Shown here piece by piece: positions 17,409 to 27,518 of a stretch of 64,000 nucleotides of DNA (within the stretch, counting starts at the first letter, position 1; every line of letters starts with the position of its first letter). A program made the position numbers and the translations under genes. Source of the DNA: Lachnospiraceae bacterium (GTDB lineage Bacteria; Bacillota; Clostridia; Lachnospirales; Lachnospiraceae); the NCBI GenBank assembly GCA_016291655.1, contig JAEEYF010000014.1:34328-98327 (forward strand), given 5' to 3'. The notes below the pieces were generated by a model, which was not told the DNA's origin, did not search any database, and saw nothing but the letters and a program-made list of their open reading frames with translations.

Positions 17409-18899
17409 ATGAATCTACAAAAAAAAATAGTTCTCTCTTTTTTGATAATGGTCCTGACTCCGTGCACAGTCATATGCACTATCGGCCTGTTGGCCATGAG
17501 GATCGGACTTCACGGATTCAGAACGGGAGAAGGCGAGACTCTTGCCATTCTTACGCAGCCGGTCGCAGCGGTGACGCGACTCACACATATGGAATACAAC
17601 GAGCTTAATACGGCGGCTTCCGTTTATCCGGACAGGTTTGAAAACGGGAAGTGGCTTGAAGAAGTAAACAGCGGTCTTTCGGAAAAGTATTCCTATCTGG
17701 TGGTTGAAAAGGAAGGCGAGGACATATTCGTCGGTAACGGAAAATCCTTCGGGATAGTCAAGGAAGCGGTGCTGGGAGCCATTACATCAAGAGGCGCGGC
17801 ATTTGACGGTGCAATATACGTGAACGGTAAGAATCCCGTTTTCGTAAAGCTTGGATCGGTCAACTACCCGGATGAAAAGGAAGGCTTCTTTTTGATAATC
17901 ACCGAAGCATCGGTGCTGTATAACAGGCTGTACAATTCCTTCATGGTCGGAGTGATCCTTGCGTGCCTTCTGATCGGGCTTATCGCCGTATCGCTGATCG
18001 CATGGATCAATGCAAGCATAATACGGCCACTGGAAGAACTCAGGGTGGCCACGAGGCGGATAGGTGAAGGAAACCTGAACTTCAAGGTCAACAGAGAAAA
18101 AAACGATGAGATCGGGCAGCTGTGTAACGATTTCGAGGAAATGAGAGTACATCTGAAAACTCAGATAGACCAGAAAGAGCAGTATGAACAGGATGTCAGG
18201 GAGATGATAAGCAACGTTTCCCATGATCTCAAAACACCTCTTACAGCCATCAAAGGATATGCGGAAGGCATGCTTGACGGGGTGGCGGATACGGAGGAAC
18301 GAAGGAACAAGTACCTTAAGACCATTATGGTCAAGGCAACGGATATGACCCTTCTGGTGGATGAACTTTCCTTCTATGCAAAGCTTGACAACAACAAGCT
18401 TCCCTACAATTTTGAGAAAGTTAATGCGGTAAGCTATTTCGGAGACTGTGTCGAGGAATATGCCGTTGAACTTGAAATGAAAGACTTCACGGTGAAGTTC
18501 CTGTCGGAGATAGATCCCGAGACCATGGTGGTGGTCGATTGCGAACAGATGAGAAGGGTAATGAACAACCTCATCGGAAATGCCGTGAAATACAGGAATG
18601 AAGAAGTACACGGAGAAATAGGGGTTAAACTTACGGATTCCGGAGATTCGGTAAGGATCTCGGTAACGGATAACGGAATAGGAATTTCAAAGGAAGCCCA
18701 GCCGCATATATTCGAGCGGTTTTACAGAGCGGATAAATCAAGGACATCGGGCCGGGCAGGTACGGGAATTGGTCTGGCCATAGTTGACAAGATTGTCAAA
18801 GAACATAAAGGCAGAGTATTTGTAAAGAGTGAGCAGGGTAAGGGAACTACGATCTCTTTTACGGTAAAGAAAGGAGCTATGAAAACAAATGGCAGCTAA
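17409..18899 (+). CDS. Sensor histidine kinase (HAMP, OmpR-partner type)
   Basis: The 496-residue membrane kinase has a transmembrane helix at about 8-30, an extracytoplasmic domain of about 140 residues, a second helix at about 178-202, a HAMP linker (IRPLEELRVATRRIGEGN), a HisKA domain with SNVSHDLKTPL (phospho-accepting His near 272) and an HATPase_c domain with NAVKYRN, DNGIGI and GTGIGLAIV boxes. It senses an unknown external signal and phosphorylates the response regulator encoded next, whose start overlaps its 3' end by 11 bp. GGAGG lies 5 bp before the ATG. Confidence 0.95.
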   Translation: MNLQKKIVLSFLIMVLTPCTVICTIGLLAMRIGLHGFRTGEGETLAILTQPVAAVTRLTHMEYNELNTAASVYPDRFENGKWLEEVNSGLSEKYSYLVVEKEGEDIFVGNGKSFGIVKEAVLGAITSRGAAFDGAIYVNGKNPVFVKLGSVNYPDEKEGFFLIITEASVLYNRLYNSFMVGVILACLLIGLIAVSLIAWINASIIRPLEELRVATRRIGEGNLNFKVNREKNDEIGQLCNDFEEMRVHLKTQIDQKEQYEQDVREMISNVSHDLKTPLTAIKGYAEGMLDGVADTEERRNKYLKTIMVKATDMTLLVDELSFYAKLDNNKLPYNFEKVNAVSYFGDCVEEYAVELEMKDFTVKFLSEIDPETMVVVDCEQMRRVMNNLIGNAVKYRNEEVHGEIGVKLTDSGDSVRISVTDNGIGISKEAQPHIFERFYRADKSRTSGRAGTGIGLAIVDKIVKEHKGRVFVKSEQGKGTTISFTVKKGAMKTNGS

Positions 18900-19587
18900 A
18901 ATTTTAATCGTTGAAGATGATGCATCTATCGCCGAGCTTGAAAAGGACTACCTTGAACTTAACGGATATGCGGTTGATGTTGATGCGGACGGAAGAAACG
19001 GACTAAAGGACGCTTTGGAAAAAGAGTACGATCTTTTGATATTGGACATCATGCTCCCCGGAGAAGATGGTTTCGAGATCTGCAAGCAGGTACGCGAAAA
19101 GAAAAACGTTCCCATTATCATGGTATCTGCCAAGAAGGAAGATATCGACAAGATCAAGGGCCTCGGATTCGGTGCTGATGACTATATGACCAAGCCCTTC
19201 AGTCCCAATGAGCTGGTTGCGCGTGTTAAGGCACATATCGCTCGTTTTGAGAGACTTTCCGGAGACGGCGGAAGAGCAGGCGAGATCATTGAGATTCGCG
19301 GACTTAAGATCGACAAGGCTTCCCGCAGAGTTTTCATTAACGGCGATGAGAAAAACCTTACAAAGAAGGAATTTGACCTTCTCACCTTCCTTGCGGAGCA
19401 TCCGGACAGAGTGTTCGAAAAAGAAGAGCTCTTTAACAGGATCTGGGAGATGGAATCATACAGTGACGGAGATATCGCTACCGTTACGGTTCATATTAAA
19501 AAGATCAGAGAAAAGATAGAGGAGGATGCTACCAATCCTCAGTACATTGAGACAATTTGGGGCAAGGGGTACAGATTTAAAGTATGA
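18889..19587 (+). CDS. OmpR-family response regulator
   Basis: The 232-residue regulator has a receiver domain (acidic pocket VEDD, phospho-Asp in LLILDIMLPGEDG near residue 51, Lys in YMTKPF) and a C-terminal winged helix (about 130-232) ending in IETIWGKGYRFKV, the standard OmpR/PhoB ending. It overlaps the kinase gene by 11 bp and the following aminotransferase by ATGA, so all three are one operon. CTGTC direct repeats in front of the operon may be its own binding site. Confidence 0.95.
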   Translation: MAAKILIVEDDASIAELEKDYLELNGYAVDVDADGRNGLKDALEKEYDLLILDIMLPGEDGFEICKQVREKKNVPIIMVSAKKEDIDKIKGLGFGADDYMTKPFSPNELVARVKAHIARFERLSGDGGRAGEIIEIRGLKIDKASRRVFINGDEKNLTKKEFDLLTFLAEHPDRVFEKEELFNRIWEMESYSDGDIATVTVHIKKIREKIEEDATNPQYIETIWGKGYRFKV

Positions 19588-20777
19588 TATCAGAGACTAT
19601 GATGCGCCTTGGAAAAAAGCGCTCGACTATCAGAGAAATATTTGAATACGGAAATCGGAGAGCAAAAATAGTGGGCAGGGAGAATATATTTGATTTTTCT
19701 CTCGGTAATCCCAGTGTTGCACCTCCAAACTGTGTAACGGAGGAAATAAACGCTTTTGTTGCACAGGAAAAAGCGGAAGTACTTCACGGCTACACTTCGG
19801 CAACCGGTCTGGAGTGGGTGAGACAGGCTATGGCAGACAGTCTCAATTCCCGCTTTGGCACGGCTTTCAACAAGGACAATTTTTATATGACGGTGGGTGC
19901 CGCAGCATCCATATGCATTGTTCTTAAGGCGATCGCGTGTCCCGGGGATGAGTTCATCGTTCCGGCACCCTACTTCCCGGAGTACAAATGCTGGATCGAG
20001 AATACCGTGGGTGGGAAATGTGTGTTGATACCCGCTGAGCCCAAGGATTTTCAGATCAATTTTGCCGAACTTGAAAAGAGTCTTTCGGCCAATACCAAGG
20101 CAGTGATCATAAACAGCCCCAACAACCCCAGCGGAGCGGTCTATTCCGAGGAAACCATCAAAAAGCTTGCGGTCCTTTTGGAAAAGACAGCCGCAAAGTT
20201 TGGACATCCGATCTATCTCATTTCGGATGAGCCCTACAGAGAGATAGTTTTTGACGGATTTAAGCGTCCTTTTGTTACCAAATACTACAAGAATACATTT
20301 ATATGCTATTCCTTCTCAAAATCTCTTTCTCTTCCGGGGGAAAGAATAGGATATGTAGTTGTCCCCGATGAGATGGAGGATTGCAAAGATGTTTATGCAG
20401 CGGTCTGCGGTGCGGGAAGAATTTTGGGCTATGTTAATGCGCCGAGCCTGTTTCAGAGGGTTGCGGGAAAATGCGCCGACAAGACGGCGGACATTTCCAT
20501 CTACAATAAAAACAGAGATGTTTTGTACGAAGGCCTTATAAATGCGGGCTATTCGTGTGTGAAACCCAACGGAGCCTTTTACATGTTCCCGAGAACGCTT
20601 GAAGCCGATGACTATGCTTTTTGCGAAAAGGCCAAGGAATATGATCTTCTTTTGGTTCCCGGTACCGATTTCGGATGTCCCGGACATTGTCGTATAGCAT
20701 ATTGCGTTCAGACCGAGACCATAGAGCGAGCTTTGCCGTTATTTAAAAAACTTGCCGCTGACTACGGCATCAGATAG
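19584..20777 (+). CDS. Pyridoxal-phosphate-dependent aminotransferase, class I/II
   Basis: This 397-residue fold-type I aminotransferase resembles aspartate/aromatic aminotransferases. Seen are INSPNNPSGAVYS (PLP phosphate and ring contacts, near 174), LISDEPY (Asp binding the pyridine N) and SFSKSLSLPGERIGY with the Schiff-base Lys near residue 246. The substrate-binding Arg region is GHCRIAYC near the C-terminus. Substrate cannot be set from sequence. It starts inside the stop codon of the response regulator gene, an unusual coupling of a metabolic enzyme to a two-component system. Confidence 0.9.
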   Translation: MISETMMRLGKKRSTIREIFEYGNRRAKIVGRENIFDFSLGNPSVAPPNCVTEEINAFVAQEKAEVLHGYTSATGLEWVRQAMADSLNSRFGTAFNKDNFYMTVGAAASICIVLKAIACPGDEFIVPAPYFPEYKCWIENTVGGKCVLIPAEPKDFQINFAELEKSLSANTKAVIINSPNNPSGAVYSEETIKKLAVLLEKTAAKFGHPIYLISDEPYREIVFDGFKRPFVTKYYKNTFICYSFSKSLSLPGERIGYVVVPDEMEDCKDVYAAVCGAGRILGYVNAPSLFQRVAGKCADKTADISIYNKNRDVLYEGLINAGYSCVKPNGAFYMFPRTLEADDYAFCEKAKEYDLLLVPGTDFGCPGHCRIAYCVQTETIERALPLFKKLAADYGIR

Positions 20778-20795
20778 AGAAAGGATATACATAAA

Positions 20796-22193
20796 ATGGA
20801 TTGCAAGATCGTAAATGTTCGCGACATTTTTCGCGAAAAGGATAAGTACCTCGGTAAAGAGATAACCGTAGGCGGATGGGTAAGAAGTATCAGAGATTCA
20901 AAGTCTTTCGGCTTCATAGTTTTGAACGACGGAACCTTCTTTGAGCCTCTTCAGATCGTTTATCATGATACACTTGAGAATTTTGAAAGCGTTTCCAAAC
21001 TTAACGTGGGAGCGGCAGTCATAGCTACAGGAACTCTCGTTCCCACTCCCGAAGCTAAGCAGCCTTTTGAAATTCAGGCGACCAAGGTGTATGTGGAAGG
21101 AGAATCCACACCCGATTATCCGCTTCAGAAAAAACGCCATACGCTGGAATATCTCAGGACCATTACACATCTGAGACCGAGAACGAACACCTTCGAAGCC
21201 GTTTTCAGGATCCGTTCTTTGGCAGCCTATGCAATACACAAATTCTTCCAGGAGAGAGATTTTGTATATGTTCATACCCCCATTATTACCGGCAGTGACT
21301 GCGAGGGTGCGGGTGAAATGTTCCAGGTGACCACTTTGGACATGAACAATCTTCCCATGACGGAAGACGGGCAAGTGGATTTTTCACAGGACTTCTTCAA
21401 CAAACCCGTAAATCTTACGGTTTCCGGTCAGCTTAACGGCGAAAACTATGCTATGGCATTTAAGAATATCTACACCTTCGGACCGACCTTCAGAGCAGAG
21501 AACTCCAATACGACACGTCATGCTGCGGAGTTCTGGATGATCGAGCCCGAGATCGCATTTGCCGATCTTGATGATGATATCATTCTTGCCGAGAGCATGT
21601 TGAAATACATAATCAGATATGTGCTTGAGAATGCCCCCGAAGAGATGAAGTTCCTGAATCAGTTTGTTGATACGGGACTTATCGAGAGACTTACACACGT
21701 AATGAACTCAGAATTCGGTCGTGTTACTTACACCGAGGCTATCAAGCTTCTTGAGGAGCACAATGATGAATTCGATTACAAGGTATCCTGGGGCTGCGAC
21801 CTTCAGACCGAGCATGAAAGATACCTTACAGAGCAGATCTTCAAGCGCCCTGTATTTGTTACAGACTATCCGAAGGAGATCAAGGCATTCTATATGAAGC
21901 TGAATCCCGACGGAAAGACCGTGGCAGCTACCGATTGCCTCGTTCCCGGTATCGGAGAGATCATCGGCGGAAGCCAGAGAGAAGACGATTACGATCTTTT
22001 GGTCAAGAGAATGGATGAACTCGGACTTAAGAAGGAAGATTATGAATCCTACCTCGATCTTCGTAAGTTCGGTACTGCAAGACATGCAGGTTTTGGACTC
22101 GGTTTTGAACGTTGTGTTATGTACCTTACGGGAATGGGCAACATCAGAGATGTGCTTCCTTTCCCCAGAACAGTAAACAACTGCGAGAGATAA
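20796..22193 (+). CDS. asnS: Asparaginyl-tRNA synthetase
   Basis: AsnRS (465 aa), a class IIb synthetase charging tRNA-Asn. The N-terminal OB-fold anticodon-binding domain (about 15-110) contains [17 protein letters not shown]. Motif 2 is seen around [13 protein letters not shown] (near 228) and motif 3 in [13 protein letters not shown] (near 435). The ending [11 protein letters not shown] is characteristic of AsnRS rather than AspRS. The GAAAGGA site upstream fits the ATG. The arabinofuranosidase gene follows after only 4 bp. Confidence 0.96.
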   Translation: MDCKIVNVRDIFREKDKYLGKEITVGGWVRSIRDSKSFGFIVLNDGTFFEPLQIVYHDTLENFESVSKLNVGAAVIATGTLVPTPEAKQPFEIQATKVYVEGESTPDYPLQKKRHTLEYLRTITHLRPRTNTFEAVFRIRSLAAYAIHKFFQERDFVYVHTPIITGSDCEGAGEMFQVTTLDMNNLPMTEDGQVDFSQDFFNKPVNLTVSGQLNGENYAMAFKNIYTFGPTFRAENSNTTRHAAEFWMIEPEIAFADLDDDIILAESMLKYIIRYVLENAPEEMKFLNQFVDTGLIERLTHVMNSEFGRVTYTEAIKLLEEHNDEFDYKVSWGCDLQTEHERYLTEQIFKRPVFVTDYPKEIKAFYMKLNPDGKTVAATDCLVPGIGEIIGGSQREDDYDLLVKRMDELGLKKEDYESYLDLRKFGTARHAGFGLGFERCVMYLTGMGNIRDVLPFPRTVNNCER

Positions 22194-22197
22194 ATTC

Positions 22198-24144
22198 ATG
22201 ATTATTACCGTATCAGACATCAAGACACATGAGATCGATCCCAATATGTTCGGTATCTTTTTCGAGGACATTAATTATGCCGCGGACGGCGGAATCTATG
22301 CCGAGATGATCGAGAACCGGAGCTTTGAGTTCTTTAAGACTACGGGAGATTTTGACGCATATGCGCCGGAATACGATGGCATATATGCCTGGAACAAATA
22401 TCCCGTGGATTGTCCTTTTGTAGCCATGGAAACCCGGACGGTAAAGCCGCTTGTGCAGGAAAATCCCCATTATCTGCATCTTAAGACCTGCAGAGCCAAT
22501 TCGGGATTTTACAACAAGTCCTATGAGGGTCTTTGCCTCAAAGCCGGTGCCGGTTACAAGGGTGTGTTTTGGATGAACTGTCCCTCCTATACGGGAGAGG
22601 TGAATGCTTTGGTCGAAAAAGACGGAGACATTCTGGTAAAAAAGACATTTTCGGTCAAGGCCGAAGATCTGTGGAAGGAATACGGCTTTTCCTTTAAAGC
22701 GCCGATTTCGTTAAAGGGCGCTCATTTGGTCATTACGCTTGCAACATCGGGAGAAGCGGATTTTGATTTTATATCTTTGTTTCCCGAGGATGCGGTAATG
22801 GGCGTGTTCAGAAAAGACCTGGCGGAAATGCTCAAGGAATTAAAGCCGGGGTTCATGAGGTTTCCCGGCGGCTGTATCGTAGAGGGGAATACCCTTGAAA
22901 ACAGATATCGGTGGAAGTTCAGCGTGGGAGATCCGAAACGCAGGGTGACCAACTGGAATCGCTGGGCTGTTCATGAAAACGGAAAAGAAAACAATTATAC
23001 GAGCAGATTCGCTCATTACAATCAGACCTTAGGTCTGGGCTTTTATGAGTATTTCCTGTTGTGCGAATATATAGGAGCCAAGGCACTGCCTGTCCTGAAC
23101 GTGGGGCTTGCGTGCCAGTATCAGTCCACGGAGCTTGTGGAGACCACGGATCCGGGCTTTTACGAGTATGTGCATGACGCTCTCGACCTTATAGAATTTG
23201 CCAACGGAGATATCGGAACAAAGTGGGGCTCACTGCGTGCCCGGATGGGGCATCCGGCTCCTTTCGGACTGGAACTCATCGGTATCGGAAACGAGCAGTG
23301 GGAAACCGACAGGGTCAACTTTTTTGAAAGATATACCATATTTGAAAAAGCCATACATTCAAGATATCCCGATATGAAGCTCATCGGATCCGCCGGACCT
23401 GATGTGGGAACGGAAAGATATGAAGCTGCATGGAGTTTCTACAGGGAGAACAGGCACAAGGCAAACTTCGCTTATGCCATAGATGAGCATTATTATATGC
23501 AACCCGAGTGGTTCCTTGAGAATACACATTTCTATGACGATTACGACAGAGCGGTAAAGGTTTTTGCCGGAGAATATGCGGCGCATCCGAAATGCATAGG
23601 GTCCGAGAAAAGCTTAAACACCCTTCAGGGAGCTATCTCGGAAGCAGCTTTTCTCACGGGAGTCGAAAGAAACTCCGACGTGGTGGTAATGTCCAGCTAT
23701 GCACCTCTTTTGGCAAGGGAGGGCTATGTGCAATGGGCCCCGGACATGATCTGGTTCAATGATGAGGCTGCATACGGAACTCCCAGCTACTATGTGCAGA
23801 AGCTGTACATGAACAATATGGGAAGCTGGGACATTGATGCGGATGCGGACTTTGACAGTGACAAGGCGCGGATCTTCTTTAATGCCTCTTACGACGCGAA
23901 GAGAGATGAGGTGATCCTTAAGGTGGTGAATGCGTCCGATGAAGACCGGGAGCTTGATATTGACCTTTCGGATTACGCCGAAGTCGGATACATAGATGCT
24001 TTTGAGCTCAGCGGTGACAGCCCGAGGGCCTTCAACAGGATCGAAGATGCCGACCGGGTGAAGGTGAAGCGGGTTGACGTTGAACCAGGAGAAGGGCATA
24101 TATTCCCGAAATACTCCTTTACGGTGTTAAGATTTGGATTTTAA
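22198..24144 (+). CDS. Alpha-L-arabinofuranosidase, GH51
   Basis: The 648-residue enzyme releases terminal arabinofuranose from arabinan or arabinoxylan fragments. It begins with a carbohydrate-binding-like beta domain (about 1-190, containing MFGIFFEDINYAADGGIYAEM), followed by the (beta/alpha)8 catalytic barrel: FPGGCIVEG (near 222), acid/base Glu in GIGNEQWE (near 366), nucleophile Glu in FAGEYAAH (near 459), then a C-terminal beta domain. No signal peptide, so it acts on imported oligosaccharides. It starts 4 bp after asnS with only a weak GAGA site, so its expression may depend on read-through from the synthetase gene. A strong terminator follows. Confidence 0.93.
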   Translation: MIITVSDIKTHEIDPNMFGIFFEDINYAADGGIYAEMIENRSFEFFKTTGDFDAYAPEYDGIYAWNKYPVDCPFVAMETRTVKPLVQENPHYLHLKTCRANSGFYNKSYEGLCLKAGAGYKGVFWMNCPSYTGEVNALVEKDGDILVKKTFSVKAEDLWKEYGFSFKAPISLKGAHLVITLATSGEADFDFISLFPEDAVMGVFRKDLAEMLKELKPGFMRFPGGCIVEGNTLENRYRWKFSVGDPKRRVTNWNRWAVHENGKENNYTSRFAHYNQTLGLGFYEYFLLCEYIGAKALPVLNVGLACQYQSTELVETTDPGFYEYVHDALDLIEFANGDIGTKWGSLRARMGHPAPFGLELIGIGNEQWETDRVNFFERYTIFEKAIHSRYPDMKLIGSAGPDVGTERYEAAWSFYRENRHKANFAYAIDEHYYMQPEWFLENTHFYDDYDRAVKVFAGEYAAHPKCIGSEKSLNTLQGAISEAAFLTGVERNSDVVVMSSYAPLLAREGYVQWAPDMIWFNDEAAYGTPSYYVQKLYMNNMGSWDIDADADFDSDKARIFFNASYDAKRDEVILKVVNASDEDRELDIDLSDYAEVGYIDAFELSGDSPRAFNRIEDADRVKVKRVDVEPGEGHIFPKYSFTVLRFGF

Positions 24145-24178
24145 CGCAGAGAGTTATTGACATGAAAGAACAAAAGAT

Positions 24179-24214
24179 AAAAGACTCCTTTTCCTTGAGG
24201 AAAGGGAGTCTTTT
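24179..24214. terminator. Bidirectional terminator between the GH51 and HD-GYP genes
   Basis: A 16-bp stem (AAAAGACTCC arm with GGAGTCTTTT arm, TTGA loop) with one G-T wobble, A-run and T-run at its two ends. It serves convergent genes. Confidence 0.85.
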
Positions 24215-24230
24215 GAATTACCCTTTTATA

Positions 24231-25313
24231 TTACATAACCTTAATAATTTCAAGTTCCGAATGCCTCATAAGATCGACAAATTCCGAGGCGACCTTGATG
24301 ATGGGGCGTGTAAGACGCTCGTTCAGCATAATGATCTTTCCGTCGGTTCCGTCATTTAAAATGACATGAGATCCGATAAAGGATTGAGCAAGGCAATTGA
24401 GGAACGGTATCAGACCTGCCACATCGTATTTTGAGTAACCGTCCTTTTCAAAGGCGGAAACCACGTCGAAGGTGCATATGTCCTCACGATAGGGCCGTTT
24501 TGAGGTCATCGCGTAGTAAACGTCGGCGATTGCGATATATCGTGCGTAAAAAGGTATTTCCTGTCCCTTAAGACCTTCCGGATAACCGCTTCCGTCGTAG
24601 CGCTCATGATGATGGAGAGCACACAGACTTACAAATTCGGGGAGAGAGGTCTGAGTGAGAAGACTGTATCCCAAAGTGGTGTGGGAGCGGATCTCTTCAA
24701 GTTCATCCTCCGTTAAGCGTCCCTGTTTGTTTAAGAGCTCTTCGGGAATAGTGATCTTTCCGATATCATAGAAGATCGAGCACAGGATCAGCTCATTAAG
24801 CTGCTGATCGCTGAATTGTGCCTTCAGACCGATTATTATCGAAATAAGGCAGACTCCCACGGTGTGAATGTATATGCTGTCGTCAAAATCTCGGGAAGCC
24901 TGTAAAAGTTCCAGTACATGGATGGTCTCTCCGTATTTCTCCGAGAACTTTTTGATCGTAGATACCAGGTAATCGGAATCTATATCCGCACGCGGGTTGA
25001 TCATAAGACGTTCAAAGACTTCCGAAAGCTCCCCTGCCACGGCCAAAAGATCGCGGCGGAAATCCTGATATTCGGGTGTATCCTTTATACGGTTTTCCTG
25101 AGGTGCACTTTCCCTAAGTTCCTCGGGTGTAGCAATGTAATCAGGGATATATACGCTGATCGCTTTGATCCCCGCATTGGTGAGACGCGCCATATAACGC
25201 TGAGAAAGCACTGTACTTTTGGGAACAACAACTGAGCCGTTAGCCCCTACGGCGTCTGCTGCCATGATCATTCCGGCGCGTATATCGGTTACAAGAATGT
25301 TTTTGTTAAACAT
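24231..25313 (-). CDS. HD-GYP domain protein with altered HD dyad
   Basis: The 360-residue paralogue of the protein at 14746-15840 has the same N-terminal module (IRAGMIMAADAVG) and an HD-GYP domain. The GYP part is intact (HHHERYDGSGYP, IAIADVYYAMT), but the HD dyad reads IFYDIGK instead of LLHDIGK, so one metal-ligand His is replaced by Tyr. It may therefore be a binding or regulatory protein rather than an active phosphodiesterase, or use a reduced metal site. An AAGGGG site lies upstream of the ATG. Confidence 0.88.
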   Translation of the reverse strand: MFNKNILVTDIRAGMIMAADAVGANGSVVVPKSTVLSQRYMARLTNAGIKAISVYIPDYIATPEELRESAPQENRIKDTPEYQDFRRDLLAVAGELSEVFERLMINPRADIDSDYLVSTIKKFSEKYGETIHVLELLQASRDFDDSIYIHTVGVCLISIIIGLKAQFSDQQLNELILCSIFYDIGKITIPEELLNKQGRLTEDELEEIRSHTTLGYSLLTQTSLPEFVSLCALHHHERYDGSGYPEGLKGQEIPFYARYIAIADVYYAMTSKRPYREDICTFDVVSAFEKDGYSKYDVAGLIPFLNCLAQSFIGSHVILNDGTDGKIIMLNERLTRPIIKVASEFVDLMRHSELEIIKVM

Positions 25314-25376
25314 AACCCCTTCCTTTCTTGTGTACAGCTACTTCCATACTACACTAAATATAGTATAAAAGCAAGA

Positions 25377-25413
25377 AAAAAACGGAAGCAAAGAACAGAT
25401 ATCCTTTGCTTCC
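25377..25413 (-). terminator. Rho-independent terminator of the Bce-type permease operon
   Basis: On the minus strand GGAAGCAAAG pairs with CTTTGCTTCC across a 10-nt loop and is followed by GTTTTTTT. Confidence 0.85.
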
Positions 25414-25430
25414 TGTTACAACCCCCTCGC

Positions 25431-27518
25431 TTATAGACGGTCTTTTATAATATATTTGCTGTTTAAGAAAGTGATCAGGAAATAGGCTCCGTATATCAAC
25501 AGCAGAACCAATGTGGTTAAGGCTAAAGTGCTTCCGATATTCATATCACCGGTCAGAGATCCAAAAAGATTTGCTCCAAACTTCAGACCGAAGATCGAAT
25601 GAATTATGGCCAGAAGGAGCGGCAGAAGGAAATATATTCCTAACTGAACAAAGAGTGAACCTGTGATGGAACGTTCATCCGCTCCGAGTTTTCTGAGCAT
25701 ATCATATCTCGGAAGGCTGTCCACGCATTCCGAAAGCGATTTTAATGAGAGCACCGCTCCGCTTTCCAGAAGAAATACAAGTCCCATGTACAGACCAAGG
25801 AATGTGAGTATAGCCGAAATTCCTACAGAGTCGGAGTGTAAATCACTCTTGGTAAGTAAGGAAATGTAAACGACAGGTGTGTTTTCATACTCCCTGTTGA
25901 GAAGATCCTTGTAGTTTTCTTTTGCGGTTTCAAAATTTTCACGGATCCCTGCCTCAACCTCTTTATAACCGGATTTGGTCCGGGCATCAAAGTTACCTAT
26001 AAAATAATCGTGATATTTAAAGGCTTCATCCACCACATCATCGTCCACAACAAATATGCCTGTACAGGACATGGTGGCGGAAAGCTCTATAAAGCCGTCA
26101 ACACATGTGGGATACGCGGCGGTGAGTTCCCGGCCAAAAACGTTGATCCTGTTGTTCGATTCAAGTTGCCGGTTTCGCAGCTCCTTGGATGACAAATAGT
26201 TGCAGACCGGAATGAATTCATCTTTATCGAGAGACAGGTGTTCTTTACCGTATAAGGTCATCAGCCTGTTATAATCACTGAGTTTTACGATCGATTCCGG
26301 CGCAGTATAATCAAGGTAAGGAAAGTTCTTTTTAACTTCTTCGAGATTGGAACCGAAGAAGGCGGAAATGTTGAAAGTCGCGTCTTCATAGGTTGCAAAA
26401 TGTACGACATCCTTGAAGCCCTCGCTTATATCCAGACCCGTTTCGGCGTAAAGCTTTTCGATGTCCGCGAAACACGGCTTATATTCGTTGCCCTCAAGCG
26501 TATAAAGACAGACGTCTATCTGGGCATCCGCGGGGCAGAGCAGATTGATGTTTTTTGCGAGGATCCCTTTTATGGTAAAGGCATATGAAAACGCGCATAT
26601 GGAAATAAAAAGCATCAGGCTGATCACGGTATTGGATACGATCATGGTGTTGACCTTGCTGCTCAGCTGACGGAATGTGAAGGTGTTGAGGCCCTTGTAT
26701 CGGCTTTTCTTAAAGCAGGTAAATATCTTTAAGAAAAAATTAGATACCGAAAAGAAGATCAGGAAGGTGGAAACTCCTCCGAGTACGATCGTCAGGATCA
26801 GTTTATTTTTTGTGAGTTCATAGTAATCGAATGAGACAATGTAGTATGCATATCCCAGAGCACCCGCCGCGACCAGGAAAATTATCGTTGATATAAAGGG
26901 ATTCCCGATCTTCACGATTTCGGATCTTTTACCGCTCCGGATCAGGTCAATAAGCTTCATTCGGGTTACGGCCGTGCTGTTAAAGATCATTACCACCAGA
27001 TACATGATGGCAAAGAAAACGATCGTTTTCACAATGGCTTCGGAGGAAATCGTAAAGGTGAAGGCAGACATATCCGCTTCGAACATGGAAGCAACAAAGG
27101 CACTCATGAATTGAGAAATTCCCACGCCGATCAAAAGCCCCACGAGCAGGGAGCCTATGCCTATGATAATGGTTTCCGTAAGAAGAATGAAGGATATCCG
27201 GCCCTTACCGAGACCAAGAAGCATATAAAGTGCGAACTCACGGTTTCGCCGCTTCATGAGGAAACGACTTGCATATATAATGAGAAGCGCAAGAATGATC
27301 GCTACAAATACGCTGACTCCGGAAAGAATATCCTTTAAGAGAGAGAGTATTTCCAATTGGCTTTCATTCATCTTCAGGGCAGCAGCCTGAGTGCCTATGG
27401 CGTTGAAGGTATAGAAAATGGCAACACCGAGGGCAAGAGTGAAGAAATAGATGGCATAATCCCTGATACTTCTGCGCATGTTTTTGAAAGAGATCTTACA
27501 GAGCATCACTGACATCAC
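25431..27518 (-). CDS. BceB-type ABC transporter permease (FtsX family)
   Basis: The 695-residue permease has about ten transmembrane helices: one near residue 18-40, a group at 55-255, a helix near 290-315, then a large extracellular domain (about 325-545), and three helices at the C-terminus. This spacing, with two FtsX domains and a roughly 200-residue extracytoplasmic domain between helices seven and eight, is diagnostic of BceB-type transporters that remove peptide antibiotics such as bacitracin or lantibiotics and act as the sensor for a partner histidine kinase. Its gene overlaps the ATPase gene by 23 bp. The exact antibiotic cannot be told. Confidence 0.9.
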   Translation of the reverse strand: MMSVMLCKISFKNMRRSIRDYAIYFFTLALGVAIFYTFNAIGTQAAALKMNESQLEILSLLKDILSGVSVFVAIILALLIIYASRFLMKRRNREFALYMLLGLGKGRISFILLTETIIIGIGSLLVGLLIGVGISQFMSAFVASMFEADMSAFTFTISSEAIVKTIVFFAIMYLVVMIFNSTAVTRMKLIDLIRSGKRSEIVKIGNPFISTIIFLVAAGALGYAYYIVSFDYYELTKNKLILTIVLGGVSTFLIFFSVSNFFLKIFTCFKKSRYKGLNTFTFRQLSSKVNTMIVSNTVISLMLFISICAFSYAFTIKGILAKNINLLCPADAQIDVCLYTLEGNEYKPCFADIEKLYAETGLDISEGFKDVVHFATYEDATFNISAFFGSNLEEVKKNFPYLDYTAPESIVKLSDYNRLMTLYGKEHLSLDKDEFIPVCNYLSSKELRNRQLESNNRINVFGRELTAAYPTCVDGFIELSATMSCTGIFVVDDDVVDEAFKYHDYFIGNFDARTKSGYKEVEAGIRENFETAKENYKDLLNREYENTPVVYISLLTKSDLHSDSVGISAILTFLGLYMGLVFLLESGAVLSLKSLSECVDSLPRYDMLRKLGADERSITGSLFVQLGIYFLLPLLLAIIHSIFGLKFGANLFGSLTGDMNIGSTLALTTLVLLLIYGAYFLITFLNSKYIIKDRL

